Source: Roseospira navarrensis | GTDB lineage: Bacteria > Pseudomonadota > Alphaproteobacteria > Rhodospirillales > Rhodospirillaceae | Reading direction: 5' to 3' | DNA length: 64,000 nt | Assembly: GCF_009601025.1 (NCBI RefSeq) | Contig: NZ_WIVE01000001.1 | Span: 1-64,000, forward strand | Notes under the pieces: generated by a model | Databases searched by the model: none | Seen by the model: only the letters and a program-made list of their open reading frames with translations | What the model was told of the DNA's origin: nothing | In this document: piece after piece, positions 26,941 through 36,519 of the stretch | How the letters are laid out: every line of letters begins with the position of its first letter | Position numbering within the stretch: the stretch's first letter is position 1 | Made by a program: the position numbers and the translations under genes

Positions 26941-27094
26941 CCAACGGCATCTGACGATGACCGTTGGAGTCCGTGGCCGGCCCTCTCCCCCACCCGGCCC
27001 CCCATAGGATACTTTCGTTGGGTGGGCGGGGGGGGGAGAGGGCCGGTGCTGCCCTGGCACCGCTTCTCGGTGCCATTCTTCCAGTTTGGGCGCC
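26941..27094 (+). repeat. Family B composite repeat, long copy
   Basis: Starts with the perfect-armed hairpin CCAACGG...CCGTTGG, then CTCTCCCCCACCCGGCC, a nine-G run with GGGAGAGGGCC, GGCACCGCTTCTCGGTGCC, and GTTTGGGCGCC. Same block order as the copy at 23961-24115. Lies between the 3' end of etfQO and the 5' end of the TPR gene. Confidence 0.8.
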
Positions 27095-27139
27095 TGGGGG
27101 GCGCCCGGGCGGGTGAGTCACACTCACCCGCCGCAGGGA

Positions 27140-28771
27140 CTACATGTTCGGATAGTTGGGGCCGTCCCCGCCCTGCGGCACCACCCAGTTGATGTTCTGG
27201 GTGGGGTCCTTGATGTCGCAGGTCTTGCAGTGGACGCAGTTCTGGAAGTTGATCTGCAGCTTCTGGCCGCCCGCCTCGGCGTCGTCCACGAACTCGTACA
27301 CCCCGGCCGGACAGAACCGCGCCTCGGGCCCGGCGTACTCCGGCAGGTTCACCCGCTTCGGCACCGCGTCATCCTTCAGCGTCAGATGACAGGGCTGGTT
27401 TTCCTCGTGGTTCGTGTTCGACAGGTAGACCGAGGACAGCCGGTCGAAGCTGATCTTGCCATCGGGCTTGGGATAGTCGATGGGCTTGCACTCCGATGCC
27501 TTCTTCAGCGCCGTGTGGTCCTCGTGGTGGCCCAGCGTCCACGGCGCGTAGCCGCGCAGGCCGTAGGCCTCCAGCGCCGAATAGGTCAGGCCGCCCCACA
27601 TGCCCCACTTGAACGACGGGCGGATGTTGCGGACCTGCTTCAACTCCTTGCCCATCCAGGACTTATCCAGGGCCTCGCGGTAGCCGGTGACGGCGCCCGC
27701 CGTGTCCGCCTTCAGGTGGGCGAACACGGCCTCGGCGGCCAGCATGCCCGACTTCATGGCGGTATGGGTGCCCTTGATCTTGGGCACGTTCAGGAAGCCG
27801 GCGGTGTCGCCCACCAGCACGCCGCCGGGGAAGGTCAGCTTGGGGATGGACTGCCAGCCGCCTTCGGCCAGGGCGCGCGCGCCGTAGGAGACGCGGCGGC
27901 CGTTCTCGAAATAGGTCCGCACCTTGGGGTGCGTCTTCCACTGCTGGAATTCGTCGAACGGGCTCAGATAGGGGTTGGTGTAGTCCAGGCCGACCACGAA
28001 CCCGACAGCGACCATGTTGTCGCCGAAGTGGTACATGAACGAGCCGCCGTAGACGTCGCGCGGCACCGGCCAGCCGATGGTGTGGACGATCAGGCCGGGC
28101 TTGTGCACGGCGGGTTCGACCTCCCACAGTTCCTTGATGCCGATGCCGTAGGTCTGCGGCTGCACGCCCTCGCGCAGCTTGAAGCGGTCCATCAGGCCCT
28201 TGGTCAGCGAGCCCCGGCAGCCCTCGGCGAAGATGGTCTGGCGCGCGTGCAGCTCCATGCCCGGCTCGAACAGGGCGGTGGGCTCGCCGTCCTTGCCGAC
28301 CCCCATGGCGCCGGTGGCGACACCCTTGACCGAGCCGTCCTCGTGGTACAGCACCTCGGCCGCCGCGAAGCCCGGGTAGACCTCGACGCCCAGGGCCTCG
28401 GCCTGCTCGGCCAGCCAGCGGCAGACGTTGCCCAGGCTGACGATGTAGTTGCCCTTGTTGTGCATCTGGGGCGGCGTGGGCAGCTTGAACCCGCCGCCCT
28501 TGGTGAGGAACAGGAACTCGTCCTTGCCCGCCGCCTGGTCCAGGGGCGCGCCCTTGTCGCGCCAGTCCGGGATCAGTTCGTCGAGCGCGCGGGTCTCGAT
28601 GACCGCGCCGGACAGGATGTGGGCGCCCACCTCGGAGCCCTTTTCCAGCACGCAGACACTGAGGTCGTGGCCCTGCTCGGCCGCCAGGGTGCGCAGACGG
28701 ATCGCCGCGGACAGGCCGGACGGCCCGGCGCCCACGATGACCACATCGAATTCCATCGCTTCGCGTTCCAT
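27140..28771 (-). CDS. etfQO: Electron transfer flavoprotein-ubiquinone oxidoreductase
   Basis: 543 residues. Passes electrons from ETF (fed by acyl-CoA and amino acid dehydrogenases) to ubiquinone at the inner membrane. It has an FAD Rossmann motif at the N-terminus ([14 protein letters not shown]), the ubiquinone-binding hydrophobic region in the middle, and a C-terminal [4Fe-4S] domain with CPAGVYEF and [10 protein letters not shown]. Start ATG 28771, preceded by GGGGAG. Three tandem GC-rich hairpin units lie directly upstream of the ribosome site. The etfAB genes are not in this window. Confidence 0.95.
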   Translation of the reverse strand: MEREAMEFDVVIVGAGPSGLSAAIRLRTLAAEQGHDLSVCVLEKGSEVGAHILSGAVIETRALDELIPDWRDKGAPLDQAAGKDEFLFLTKGGGFKLPTPPQMHNKGNYIVSLGNVCRWLAEQAEALGVEVYPGFAAAEVLYHEDGSVKGVATGAMGVGKDGEPTALFEPGMELHARQTIFAEGCRGSLTKGLMDRFKLREGVQPQTYGIGIKELWEVEPAVHKPGLIVHTIGWPVPRDVYGGSFMYHFGDNMVAVGFVVGLDYTNPYLSPFDEFQQWKTHPKVRTYFENGRRVSYGARALAEGGWQSIPKLTFPGGVLVGDTAGFLNVPKIKGTHTAMKSGMLAAEAVFAHLKADTAGAVTGYREALDKSWMGKELKQVRNIRPSFKWGMWGGLTYSALEAYGLRGYAPWTLGHHEDHTALKKASECKPIDYPKPDGKISFDRLSSVYLSNTNHEENQPCHLTLKDDAVPKRVNLPEYAGPEARFCPAGVYEFVDDAEAGGQKLQINFQNCVHCKTCDIKDPTQNINWVVPQGGDGPNYPNM

Positions 28772-28781
28772 GACATCTCCC

Positions 28782-28859
28782 CGTGCCCGCCCCGCGGGCG
28801 ATTTCCCGTGCCCGCCCCAGCGGGCGAATTTTCGTGCCCGCCCGCCGGCGCGGGCGATC
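28782..28859. repeat. Three tandem 25-27 bp hairpin units before etfQO
   Basis: Units start at 28782, 28807 and 28833, each CGTGCCCGCCCC followed by GCGGGCGA plus two to four T and C. Each unit can fold (GCCCGC / GCGGGC). They sit 11 bases or more upstream of the etfQO start, that is, in its probable leader. Confidence 0.75.
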
Positions 28860-28964
28860 CTGTTCGGATACCGACCTGTTCGGCCTCTTGATGCCGCACC
28901 CTATAGCATGGGAACGGGCCCGGCGACAAAATCCGGTGTGTGACCGGCCTCGCGGCACGCTCGA

Positions 28965-29822
28965 TCAGCCCGCGTCGGCGGTGTCCGCTTCCACGGTCTG
29001 GCGCTGCTCGCCCAGCCCGTCGATGCCCAGCCGCATTTCATTGCCGGGGCGCAGGTAGACCCGAGGGCGGCGCCCCATGCCCACGCCCGGGGGTGTGCCG
29101 GTGGCGATCACGTCGCCCGGGTGCAGGGTCATCAACTGGCTGAGGTACGAGACCAGGAACGCCACCCCATAGACCATGGTGGCGGTGGAGCCGGTCTGCA
29201 TGCGTTGCTCGTCGACGTCCAGCCACAGGCCGAGCGCCTGCGGATCGGCGATCTCGTCGCGGGTGACCAGCCACGGCCCGAGCGGACAGAAGGTGTCGCA
29301 GCTCTTGCCTTTGGTCCACTGGCCGGCGCGCTTGATTTGGTAGTGCCGCTCCGAGACGTCGTTGACGATGGTGTAGCCGGCGACATGCGTCAGGGCGTCG
29401 TCCTCCGTCACGTATTTCGCGGGGGTGCCGATGACCACGCCCAGTTCCACCTCCCAGTCGGTGGCGACGGAGCCGCGCGGCAGCACCACCGGGTCGTTGG
29501 GGCCGTTGATGGCGCTCGTGGCCTTCATGAACAGCACCGGCTCGGGCGGGACCTCGCCGCCGGTTTCGGCCGCGTGGTCGGCGTAGTTCAGGCCGATGGC
29601 CATGACCTTGCCCACGCCGGCCACGGGCGGACCCAGGCGAGTGCCCTCGGGCACGACGGGGAGGGCGGCGGGGTCGAGCGCGCGCAGGCGCTCCAGCCCG
29701 GCCTCGGACAGCACGGCCCCGGCGAGGTCGTCCACATGGGCGGACAGATCACGGACGCGGCCGTCGGCGTCGAGCAGGCCGGGCTTTTCCTGACCCCGGG
29801 GGCCATGGCGGAGGAGTTTCAT
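28965..29822 (-). CDS. Fumarylacetoacetate hydrolase family protein
   Basis: 285 residues. FAH/2-keto-4-pentenoate hydratase fold: an N-terminal lead-in, then IGLNYADHAAE (about 77-87), PEPVLFMKATSAINGPND, and the metal-binding D-W-E-V-E-L-G-V-V-I-G with two Glu. The GKSCDTFCPLGPW and VIATGTPPGVG segments are characteristic. Members hydrolyse or hydrate 2-oxo acids (fumarylpyruvate, ureidoglycolate, acylpyruvates); sequence alone does not choose. It is on the same strand as the amidase upstream of it (120-bp gap) and could act on its product, as inference. Confidence 0.85.
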   Translation of the reverse strand: MKLLRHGPRGQEKPGLLDADGRVRDLSAHVDDLAGAVLSEAGLERLRALDPAALPVVPEGTRLGPPVAGVGKVMAIGLNYADHAAETGGEVPPEPVLFMKATSAINGPNDPVVLPRGSVATDWEVELGVVIGTPAKYVTEDDALTHVAGYTIVNDVSERHYQIKRAGQWTKGKSCDTFCPLGPWLVTRDEIADPQALGLWLDVDEQRMQTGSTATMVYGVAFLVSYLSQLMTLHPGDVIATGTPPGVGMGRRPRVYLRPGNEMRLGIDGLGEQRQTVEADTADAG

Positions 29823-29941
29823 CGGGATTCGGTCCTGTGTGCGGGCGGTGCAGCATCAAGCATACGCCGGGTGCGCCGCGCCACCAAGACGCGACCGCGT
29901 GCACCGCACACGGCGGGGTGCGCCGGTGGCACGACCCCGCC

Positions 29942-31309
29942 CTATGGGGTCTCCCGCACCACGGCCTCGACCGCCTTGGCGACGGTGAGCAGGCGGCGGT
30001 CTCCGCCGTGGGGGCCGATCAGCATCAGGCCGACGGGGGGCTCGCCCGGACGGTGGCAGGGCACGGAGATGGCGCAGGCGTTCATGATGTTGGCCACCGA
30101 GGGGTTCCGGAGCATGGCCATGTTGATGCGGGCGTAGTCCGCCTCGGCGCGCAGGGCGCTCACCGGCGGGGCCACCGTGGGCACCGTCGGCCACACGAAG
30201 GCGTCGTGGCGGGCCAGCGCCGCGTGAAACCGCGACGTCAGGTCCAGGCGGCCGCGCTGCACATCCACCAGATCGGCGGCGTCCATTTCCGCCCCGCGCT
30301 CGATGCGCACCCGTACACGGGGGTCGTAGCGGTCGGCGGCCGCGCGATCGGCCAGCCGGGCGCGGTGGATGGCCCAGGACTCGGCCGCCGCCAGTCCGCC
30401 CTTGGCGTTCAGCGCCGGCACCTCGGCGATGGCCGGCACCGCCTGATCGGTGATCCGCACGCCGGCCTGGGACAGGCGGGAGAGGGCGCGGGCGAAGGTG
30501 TCCGCCACGGTCTCGTCCAGGTCGTCCAGCCCCAGGTCGGTGGGCACCACCAGGTCCAGGCCGGCCGCGCCGATCTCCGGCAGCGGCGGCGCCATGGGGT
30601 GGCCGGACAGAATGGCGTCCAGCGTCGCGCAGCAGTCCACCGAGCGGCCCAGCGGCCCCACCGAATCCAGGCTGAAGGACAGCGGAAACACGCCGTCGCG
30701 CGGCACCCGGCTGGCGGTCGGCTTGAACCCGACCAGTCCGCACAAGGCGGCCGGGATGCGGCAGGACCCGCCGGTGTCCGTGCCCACGGCGCCGTGGGCC
30801 ATGCCGTCGGTCACCGAGACCGCCGCGCCGGACGAGGACCCGCCCGGAATGCGCCCCGTGGCGCGGTCCCAGGGGTTCAGCGGTGTGCCGAAGTGCGGAT
30901 TCAGGCCGACGCCGGAGAAGGCGAACTCGGTCATGTTGGCGCGCCCCAGCACGATCAGTCCGGCGGCCCGCAGGCGGGTGACGGCGGGGGCGTCCATGGC
31001 GGCCGGCGGCGCGTCGGCCAGCACCTTCGAGCCGGCGCGGGTGGTCTGCCCGACCTCGTCGAACAGGTCCTTGATGGAGACCGGCACACCCGCCAGCGGA
31101 TGCGGGTGGGCCCCCGCCGCGCGCAACTGGTCCAGGGCGTCTGCGGCGGCGCGGGCGGCGGCGGCGTGCAACTTCACATAGACCCGCTGGCCCTCTCCGG
31201 CGGGGTCGGCGATCCGCTCCAGGCAGGCTTCAACAAGCGCGCGGCTGCTGGTCTTTCCGCTTTGCAGGCGCTGCGCCATCTGGCGCAGGGTCGGCGCGTC
31301 CAAGGTCAT
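29942..31309 (-). CDS. Amidase signature family protein
   Basis: 455 residues. The Ser-cisSer-Lys triad is visible: Lys in VPVSIKDLFDE (about 84), Ser in GGSSSGAAVS and the nucleophile Ser in GTDTGGSCRIPAA. Family members hydrolyse amides such as indoleacetamide, nicotinamide or aryl amides. No GatB or GatC genes adjoin, so it is unlikely to be the tRNA amidotransferase subunit. Substrate unknown. Confidence 0.88.
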   Translation of the reverse strand: MTLDAPTLRQMAQRLQSGKTSSRALVEACLERIADPAGEGQRVYVKLHAAAARAAADALDQLRAAGAHPHPLAGVPVSIKDLFDEVGQTTRAGSKVLADAPPAAMDAPAVTRLRAAGLIVLGRANMTEFAFSGVGLNPHFGTPLNPWDRATGRIPGGSSSGAAVSVTDGMAHGAVGTDTGGSCRIPAALCGLVGFKPTASRVPRDGVFPLSFSLDSVGPLGRSVDCCATLDAILSGHPMAPPLPEIGAAGLDLVVPTDLGLDDLDETVADTFARALSRLSQAGVRITDQAVPAIAEVPALNAKGGLAAAESWAIHRARLADRAAADRYDPRVRVRIERGAEMDAADLVDVQRGRLDLTSRFHAALARHDAFVWPTVPTVAPPVSALRAEADYARINMAMLRNPSVANIMNACAISVPCHRPGEPPVGLMLIGPHGGDRRLLTVAKAVEAVVRETP

Positions 31310-31389
31310 GCGCGGTCGGGTCCCGTCCGGTTCAGGTCACGCGGAACCCTAGACCGGGCCGCGCGGGTTTGGGAAGCCTGCAGAAACCT

Positions 31390-31938
31390 CTACTTGAAGT
31401 AGCTGGCCGGGATCTCGTCCTCCTCGCCCCAGTCGAAGCCGGAGAACTCGCCGGCCTTGATGCGGGTGGTCTTGGGCACGCCGCAGGCCTTGAACAGGCT
31501 GTTGACCCAGGCCGCGCAGTTCTCGTCGATCAGGCTGTAGGGCAGGTTCTTTTTGGCCTCGTTTTTCTTGAACAGTTCGGCCTTGACGATGATGTCCTTG
31601 ACGAAGGCGTCCTTGGTCTTGCCGTTGGGTGGCGCCACCGCGTGCCGCTCCAGGTCGAAGTCGGACCACTGCTTCTTGGTGATCGCCGGGTTCAGGACCT
31701 CCTTGACCGCGTGCACGTCCGATTTCTCGTTGTAGCCCAGCATCAGCCGGTTGGTGCCGCCCTTCTTGATGGCGAAGGCGGCGATGGTCATGAACTCGGT
31801 GCCGGCGTATTTCTGCCAGGTCACGCCCATGGTGGACGTGATCTTGGGTTCGCCCTGGACGACCAGGATGAAATGGTGGTTGCCCCAGGGCGAGCCCGCC
31901 AGATCGCGGGCACACCAGTAGATCTTGCTTGCGGCCAT
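31390..31938 (-). CDS. Unrecognised protein with permuted papain-like (LRAT/NlpC-type) His and Cys
   Basis: 182 residues. No named family recognised. His21/His22 lie in a hydrophobic strand (GNHHFILVV) near the N-terminus and Cys141 in NCAAWVNSLFKACGV near the C-terminus. That order (His first, N-C-x2-W/F later) is the circularly permuted papain fold seen in LRAT-like and NlpC/P60-like enzymes. Codon use and Lys content (about 20 Lys) are higher than in neighbours, hinting at later arrival. No signal peptide. It may be a cell-wall or lipid hydrolase, possibly a secreted effector given the orphan PAAR gene elsewhere in the window, which is speculation. ATG at 31938 with a G-rich site upstream. 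Confidence 0.6.
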   Translation of the reverse strand: MAASKIYWCARDLAGSPWGNHHFILVVQGEPKITSTMGVTWQKYAGTEFMTIAAFAIKKGGTNRLMLGYNEKSDVHAVKEVLNPAITKKQWSDFDLERHAVAPPNGKTKDAFVKDIIVKAELFKKNEAKKNLPYSLIDENCAAWVNSLFKACGVPKTTRIKAGEFSGFDWGEEDEIPASYFK

Positions 31939-32024
31939 GTGACGGTCCCCCCCTGCCGGTCGATGCGGTCGCGTGACGAAGGGGTACGATACCGCATCGA
32001 CCGGCGAGCCGGAACCGGGAAGGG

Positions 32025-35000
32025 TCACGCCGGCTTGCCGTCGTCCCGCAGCGCCACATAGATCGCCGGGATCACCAGCAGGGTGAGCGCGGTGGACGAA
32101 GCCAGCCCGAAGCACAGCGAAAGCGCCAGCCCCTGGAAGATCGGGTCGGTCAGGATGAACGCCGCGCCGATGATGGCCGAGACCGCCGTCAGCAGGATGG
32201 GCGTGAAGCGGATCGCCCCGGCGTCCAGCAGCGCCTCGCGCAGGGACGAGGCCGTCGGCTGGCGGTGCTTGATGAAGTCCACCAGCAGGATGGAGTTGCG
32301 CACGATGATGCCGGCCAGGGCGATGAAGCCGATCATGGACGTGGCGGTGAACGGCGCACTGAACAGCCAGTGCCCGAATACGATGCCGATCAGGGTCAGC
32401 GGGACCGGGGTCAGGATCACCAGCGGCGCCTTGAACGAGCCGAACTGCGCCACCACCAGCAGGTAAATCCCCAGGATCGCGACCCCGAAGGCCGCGCCCA
32501 TGTCGCGGAAGGTGACGTAGGTGATTTCCCACTCGCCGTCCCACAGCACGGTGGGGGTCGCCGACGTCTCCGGCTGGCCATAGAGGCTGATCGCCGGCTT
32601 GGGCAGGCCCAGGCCGTCCCAGTCGTGGGCGTCGATGCGGTCCTGCACCTCCAGCATGCCGTAGATGGGGGCCTCGAAACGGCCGGCCAGTTCGGCCTGC
32701 ACCATCTCGGCGAAATGGCCGTCGCGGCGGAACAGCGTGTGCGACGCGGGCTCGCGCGTCACCCGCACCACGTCGCCCAGCTCCACGATGCCGTCGGCGC
32801 CGGGCACGGGGGTGGAGAGCAGGTATTCGCCCGGGCTCAGGCGCGCCTTGGGCAGACGCACGGCGATCTCGACCGGGTCCACGCCATGGCCCCGGTGGGA
32901 GTAGCCCACGCTGACCCCGCCCAGCAGGGCGGAGAGGGTATCGAAGACGGCTTCCTCCTCGACGCCGTGATACTCCAGCGCCTGCTGGTCGAGCGCGAAG
33001 CGCAGGCGCTCCGCCGGGTCGCCCCAGGAATCGTCCACATCCACGATGAAGTCCACGTCGCGGAAGATGCCCTTGATCTCCTCGGCCACGGCGCGGCGGG
33101 TCTCGGCGTCCGGGCCGTAGATCTCGGCCAGCAGGGTGGCGAGCACGGGTGGGCCGGGCGGCACCTCGACCACCGACAGGGCGGTGCCCTCGGGCAGGTC
33201 CATGTCCGCGAGGCGCTCCCGCACCTCCAGGGCGATAGCGTGGCTGGCCCGCTCCCGGTGGTGCTTGGCGGTCAGGTTCAGTTGCAGATCGCCCATGTAG
33301 GGGTCGTTCCGCAGATAGGAATGCCGCACCAGGCCGTTGAAGTTGAACGGCGCCGCCGTGCCCGCGTGCAGTTGCATGGAGACCAGCTCCGGCAGGTCCG
33401 CGAGGCGACGGGCGGCGTCCATCAGGGTGCGCTCGGTCTGCTCCAGCGGGGCGTCCTGGGGCAGGGTCAGGACGACCTGCAGTTCGCTCTTGTTGTCGAA
33501 CGGCAGCAGCTTGACGGTGACGTGCTGGGTGTAGAACGGCACACAGGCCACGATGGTGGCGATCCCCACACCGATGAGGAACATCCACGCCCGCGCCCGG
33601 GTCTTCAGCACCGGGGCGGCCACGCGGCGGTAGAGCCGCCCCAGCCGGCCCTCGGCCTCGCCCTCGGTCGGGTCCCGAGGGGTCCCGTCGCCGCCCGGCC
33701 CCTCGCCCGGGTCCGCCTCGGGCTCGCCCGGATCGCCCGGGGCGGCATAGGGCACGCCCATGCGCCGCGCGGTGCCGCGCCCGGCGATCTTGACCAGCAG
33801 CCAGGGCGTCAGCATGACCGCGACGAAGAACGAGAACACCATCGCCGCCGAGGCATTGGCCGGGATCGGGCTCATGTACGGCCCCATCAGGCCCGAGACG
33901 AACATCATCGGCAGCAGCGCCGCGATGATGGTCAGGGTGGCGATGATGGTGGGGTTGCCGACCTCGGCCACGCCCTCGATCGCCTTGCGCATGATCGAGC
34001 GGCCGTCCTTCATGGCCCAGTGCCGGGCCATGTTCTCGACGATCACGATGGCGTCGTCCACCAGGATGCCGATGGAGAAGATCAGCGCGAACAGGCTCAC
34101 CCGGTTGATGGTGTAGCCCATCATCCAGGCCGAAAAGAGGGTGAGCAGGATGGTGGTCGGGATCACCACCGCCACCACCATGCCGGCGCGCCAGCCGATG
34201 GCGAGCGTGATGAGCGCCACGATGGTGATCGTCGCCATGCCCAGGTGCGACAGCAACTCGTTGGACTTTTCCAGCGCGGTTTCGCCGTAGTTCCGGGTGA
34301 CGGCGACCTCGATCCCGTCCGGCACCACGCGGCCCCTCATGTCCGCCAGCCGCTCCAGGATGGAGTCGGCGACGACCACGGCGTTGGCCCCCTTGCGCTT
34401 GGCGAGCGCCACGGAGACCGCCGGGGTGGCGCGGATGGTGTCCTGATCGGCGGCGGGGTCCGTGGCCGGCTCCACCTGCCACACACGGTGATCCACCGGC
34501 TCGGTGCCCACGATCACGTCGGCCACGTCCTTGACGTAGACCGGCCGGCCGTCGCGCGTGGTCAGCAGCAGGTCGCCGATGTCGGCCACCCCCTGCAGCG
34601 TCTGGCCGGCCACCACGGGCACGCTGTCCCCCGCCTCGCGCAGGCGGCCCAGCCGGATCGAGCGGTTGGCGTTCTCCAGCTTCTCCACCAGCCGGTTCAG
34701 CGTCAGGCCGTACATGGACAGCCGCTCCGGGTCGGGCTCGACGCGGATCTGGTCGGTGCGGCCGCCGACGATGAAGGTCAGGCCCACGTCCTCGACCTTG
34801 ATGAGTTCGACCAGCAGTTCCTCGGCCACGGCGTGCAGGCCGGCGTCCGTCCAGCGGTCGGCGACGTCGGCCTCGGGCGAGAGGGTCAGCACCACAATGG
34901 GTACGTCGTTGATGCCGCGCCCGACGATCAGCGGTTCCGGAATGCCCAGCGGGATGCGGCTCATGTTGGCGCGGATGGTCTCGTGGACGCGCAGCATGGC

Positions 35001-35324
35001 CACGTCCTCGTCCGTGCCCACGTTGAAGCGCGCCGTGACCGTCACGCCGTCGTCCACGGTCTGGCTGTAGACGTGATCGACGCCGTCGATGCCCTTGACG
35101 ATGTCTTCCAGCGGCTTGGTGACCATCTCGGCGGCGTCCACGGCCTTCAGGCCGTTGGCCTGGACCATGATGTCCACCATGGGCACGGAGATCTGGGGTT
35201 CCTCCTCGCGCGGCACCATGACCAGGGCGAGCACGCCCACGACGATGGCGGCCAGCAGCAGAAGGGGGGTCAGCGGGGAGCGGATGAAGGCCTTGGTGAG
35301 ATGACCGGAGACGCCGAGTTTCAT
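32025..35324 (-). CDS. RND-family efflux permease
   Basis: 1099 residues, AcrB/HAE type, somewhat longer than the usual 1030-1050 because of an acidic Gly/Pro-rich insert (about residues 518-556) in the cytoplasmic loop between the halves. Twelve membrane helices are expected. The proton-relay signature is GILVDDAIVIVENM in helix 4. It starts at ATG 35324, sharing a base with the stop of the membrane-fusion gene, and would pump substrates out of the periplasm or membrane with it. No outer-membrane channel gene adjoins. Opposite-facing SqrR/BigR-type regulator and operator suggest sulfur- or redox-responsive expression. Confidence 0.9.
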   Translation of the reverse strand: MKLGVSGHLTKAFIRSPLTPLLLLAAIVVGVLALVMVPREEEPQISVPMVDIMVQANGLKAVDAAEMVTKPLEDIVKGIDGVDHVYSQTVDDGVTVTARFNVGTDEDVAMLRVHETIRANMSRIPLGIPEPLIVGRGINDVPIVVLTLSPEADVADRWTDAGLHAVAEELLVELIKVEDVGLTFIVGGRTDQIRVEPDPERLSMYGLTLNRLVEKLENANRSIRLGRLREAGDSVPVVAGQTLQGVADIGDLLLTTRDGRPVYVKDVADVIVGTEPVDHRVWQVEPATDPAADQDTIRATPAVSVALAKRKGANAVVVADSILERLADMRGRVVPDGIEVAVTRNYGETALEKSNELLSHLGMATITIVALITLAIGWRAGMVVAVVIPTTILLTLFSAWMMGYTINRVSLFALIFSIGILVDDAIVIVENMARHWAMKDGRSIMRKAIEGVAEVGNPTIIATLTIIAALLPMMFVSGLMGPYMSPIPANASAAMVFSFFVAVMLTPWLLVKIAGRGTARRMGVPYAAPGDPGEPEADPGEGPGGDGTPRDPTEGEAEGRLGRLYRRVAAPVLKTRARAWMFLIGVGIATIVACVPFYTQHVTVKLLPFDNKSELQVVLTLPQDAPLEQTERTLMDAARRLADLPELVSMQLHAGTAAPFNFNGLVRHSYLRNDPYMGDLQLNLTAKHHRERASHAIALEVRERLADMDLPEGTALSVVEVPPGPPVLATLLAEIYGPDAETRRAVAEEIKGIFRDVDFIVDVDDSWGDPAERLRFALDQQALEYHGVEEEAVFDTLSALLGGVSVGYSHRGHGVDPVEIAVRLPKARLSPGEYLLSTPVPGADGIVELGDVVRVTREPASHTLFRRDGHFAEMVQAELAGRFEAPIYGMLEVQDRIDAHDWDGLGLPKPAISLYGQPETSATPTVLWDGEWEITYVTFRDMGAAFGVAILGIYLLVVAQFGSFKAPLVILTPVPLTLIGIVFGHWLFSAPFTATSMIGFIALAGIIVRNSILLVDFIKHRQPTASSLREALLDAGAIRFTPILLTAVSAIIGAAFILTDPIFQGLALSLCFGLASSTALTLLVIPAIYVALRDDGKPA

Positions 35325-36421
35325 CAGGAGTGACCCTCCCCGGCGTCGGCGTCGGCGTCGGCGTCGGACTCGGCCCCGCCCGCGATGGCGCCGCACTGCA
35401 CCGGCATCAGCACGTCACCGGGGCGCAGGCCCGACAACACCTCGATCCCGCCGGGCACCCGCGCGCCGGTCTGCACGATGACCACGCGCCGGCCCTCCAG
35501 GCACACGCTGGTCACGCCGAAGCGCGTGCTCACATAGTCCGGCGGCACCACATAGGCGGTGCGCTGGCCGGTCACGATGTCCACAAGGGCGCGCTCGCCG
35601 ACGAAATAGCCGCCCAGGTCGTCCACGCGCACGTCGGCGATGACGCGGCCGTTCCGAAGTTCCGGGTAGACCTTGACGATGGTGCCCGTGCGCCAGTCGT
35701 CGGCCGAGACGTCGCCGGTCTCCAGACCCAGGCCGCGCGGCCCGACCCGAACCGAATCGCCGGTCTCGATGAAGCGGGCGTGCCGCTCGGGCAGGCGCAG
35801 GCGCAGGATGAACCGTTCCGTGGCCACGCGGGCGATGGGCTCGCCGGGCAGGACCACGCTGCCGTCGGAGATCATCACCTCCAGCACGCGCCCGGCCGCC
35901 GGGGCCAGCACTTCGCCTTCGCTGACCTGCTGGCGCAGCACGTCCATTTCCGAGCGCAGGGAGTCGAGCTGGCGTTCCGCCACCTCCAGCGCCGTGCGGG
36001 CGGAATCCAGGCGGCTTTGCGGGGCGGCGCCCTGGGAGCGCAACTCCCGCGCCCGGCGCAGATCGGTGCGGGCCTGATCCACGGTCGCCTGCTGGGCGTT
36101 GAGCTGGGACTCCAGCGCCTGCATCTGCGGGGCCAGCTTCTCGTCCACCACCAGGGCGAGGCGCTGGCCGTTGGTGACCGCATCGCCCTCGTCCACCGTC
36201 AGGTCCCGCACCGTGCCGCTGAGCCGCGCGCGGGCCGCCAGCACGTCCACGCTCTCGACCGTGGCGAAGACGGCCTTGCGGTCGGCGATGGTCTGCGGCC
36301 GGACGGTCAGCGGCTCGGCGGACGCGGGGCCGGCGGACGCCACGGCGGCGACCATCAGGGCCAGAATCGGGGCCAGCAGCAGGCGCGGGACGGTGGCGCG
36401 TCCAGGACGGGGCAGGGGCAT
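35324..36421 (-). CDS. RND efflux periplasmic adaptor (membrane fusion) subunit
   Basis: 365 residues. A signal peptide (ILALMVAAVASAGPASA) is followed by a lipoyl half-motif (LSGTVRDLTVDEGDAV), a long coiled-coil hairpin (about 105-170, QMQALESQLNAQQATVDQAR...), then the second half (GEVLAPAAGRVLEVMISDG) and a beta-barrel. The C-terminal tail is an odd D-A-D-A-D-A run coded by GTCGGC hexamers (35344-35368). First gene of the efflux operon, diverging from the ArsR gene over about 100 bases. It bridges the permease to an outer-membrane channel encoded elsewhere. Confidence 0.88.
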   Translation of the reverse strand: MPLPRPGRATVPRLLLAPILALMVAAVASAGPASAEPLTVRPQTIADRKAVFATVESVDVLAARARLSGTVRDLTVDEGDAVTNGQRLALVVDEKLAPQMQALESQLNAQQATVDQARTDLRRARELRSQGAAPQSRLDSARTALEVAERQLDSLRSEMDVLRQQVSEGEVLAPAAGRVLEVMISDGSVVLPGEPIARVATERFILRLRLPERHARFIETGDSVRVGPRGLGLETGDVSADDWRTGTIVKVYPELRNGRVIADVRVDDLGGYFVGERALVDIVTGQRTAYVVPPDYVSTRFGVTSVCLEGRRVVIVQTGARVPGGIEVLSGLRPGDVLMPVQCGAIAGGAESDADADADAGEGHS

Positions 36422-36484
36422 GGGGTCTCTCCCTTGGCGGGCGGGGGCGGGCGGGTGGATCGCACGGCCCCCGGAACAAACGCG

Positions 36485-36513
36485 TTGACTTTATATTAGT
36501 GTGCGCTAATATA
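36485..36513 (+). promoter_or_regulatory. ArsR promoter overlapped by a perfect palindromic operator
   Basis: TTGACT (36485-36490), 16 bases, then TAATAT (36507-36512): a near-consensus sigma-70 promoter. A perfect inverted repeat, TATATTAG-N6-CTAATATA at 36492-36513, covers the spacer and -10 box, so a bound repressor would block transcription. It also lies between the ArsR gene and the divergent efflux operon and may control both. AT-rich palindromes of this kind are the sites of BigR-type repressors. Confidence 0.8.
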
Positions 36514-36519
36514 TGCAAC

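Noticed and set aside
32265-35333. Plus-strand open frame of 1022 codons over the RND permease
   Set aside because: Antisense shadow; the minus strand encodes an unmistakable RND permease with its proton-relay motif.
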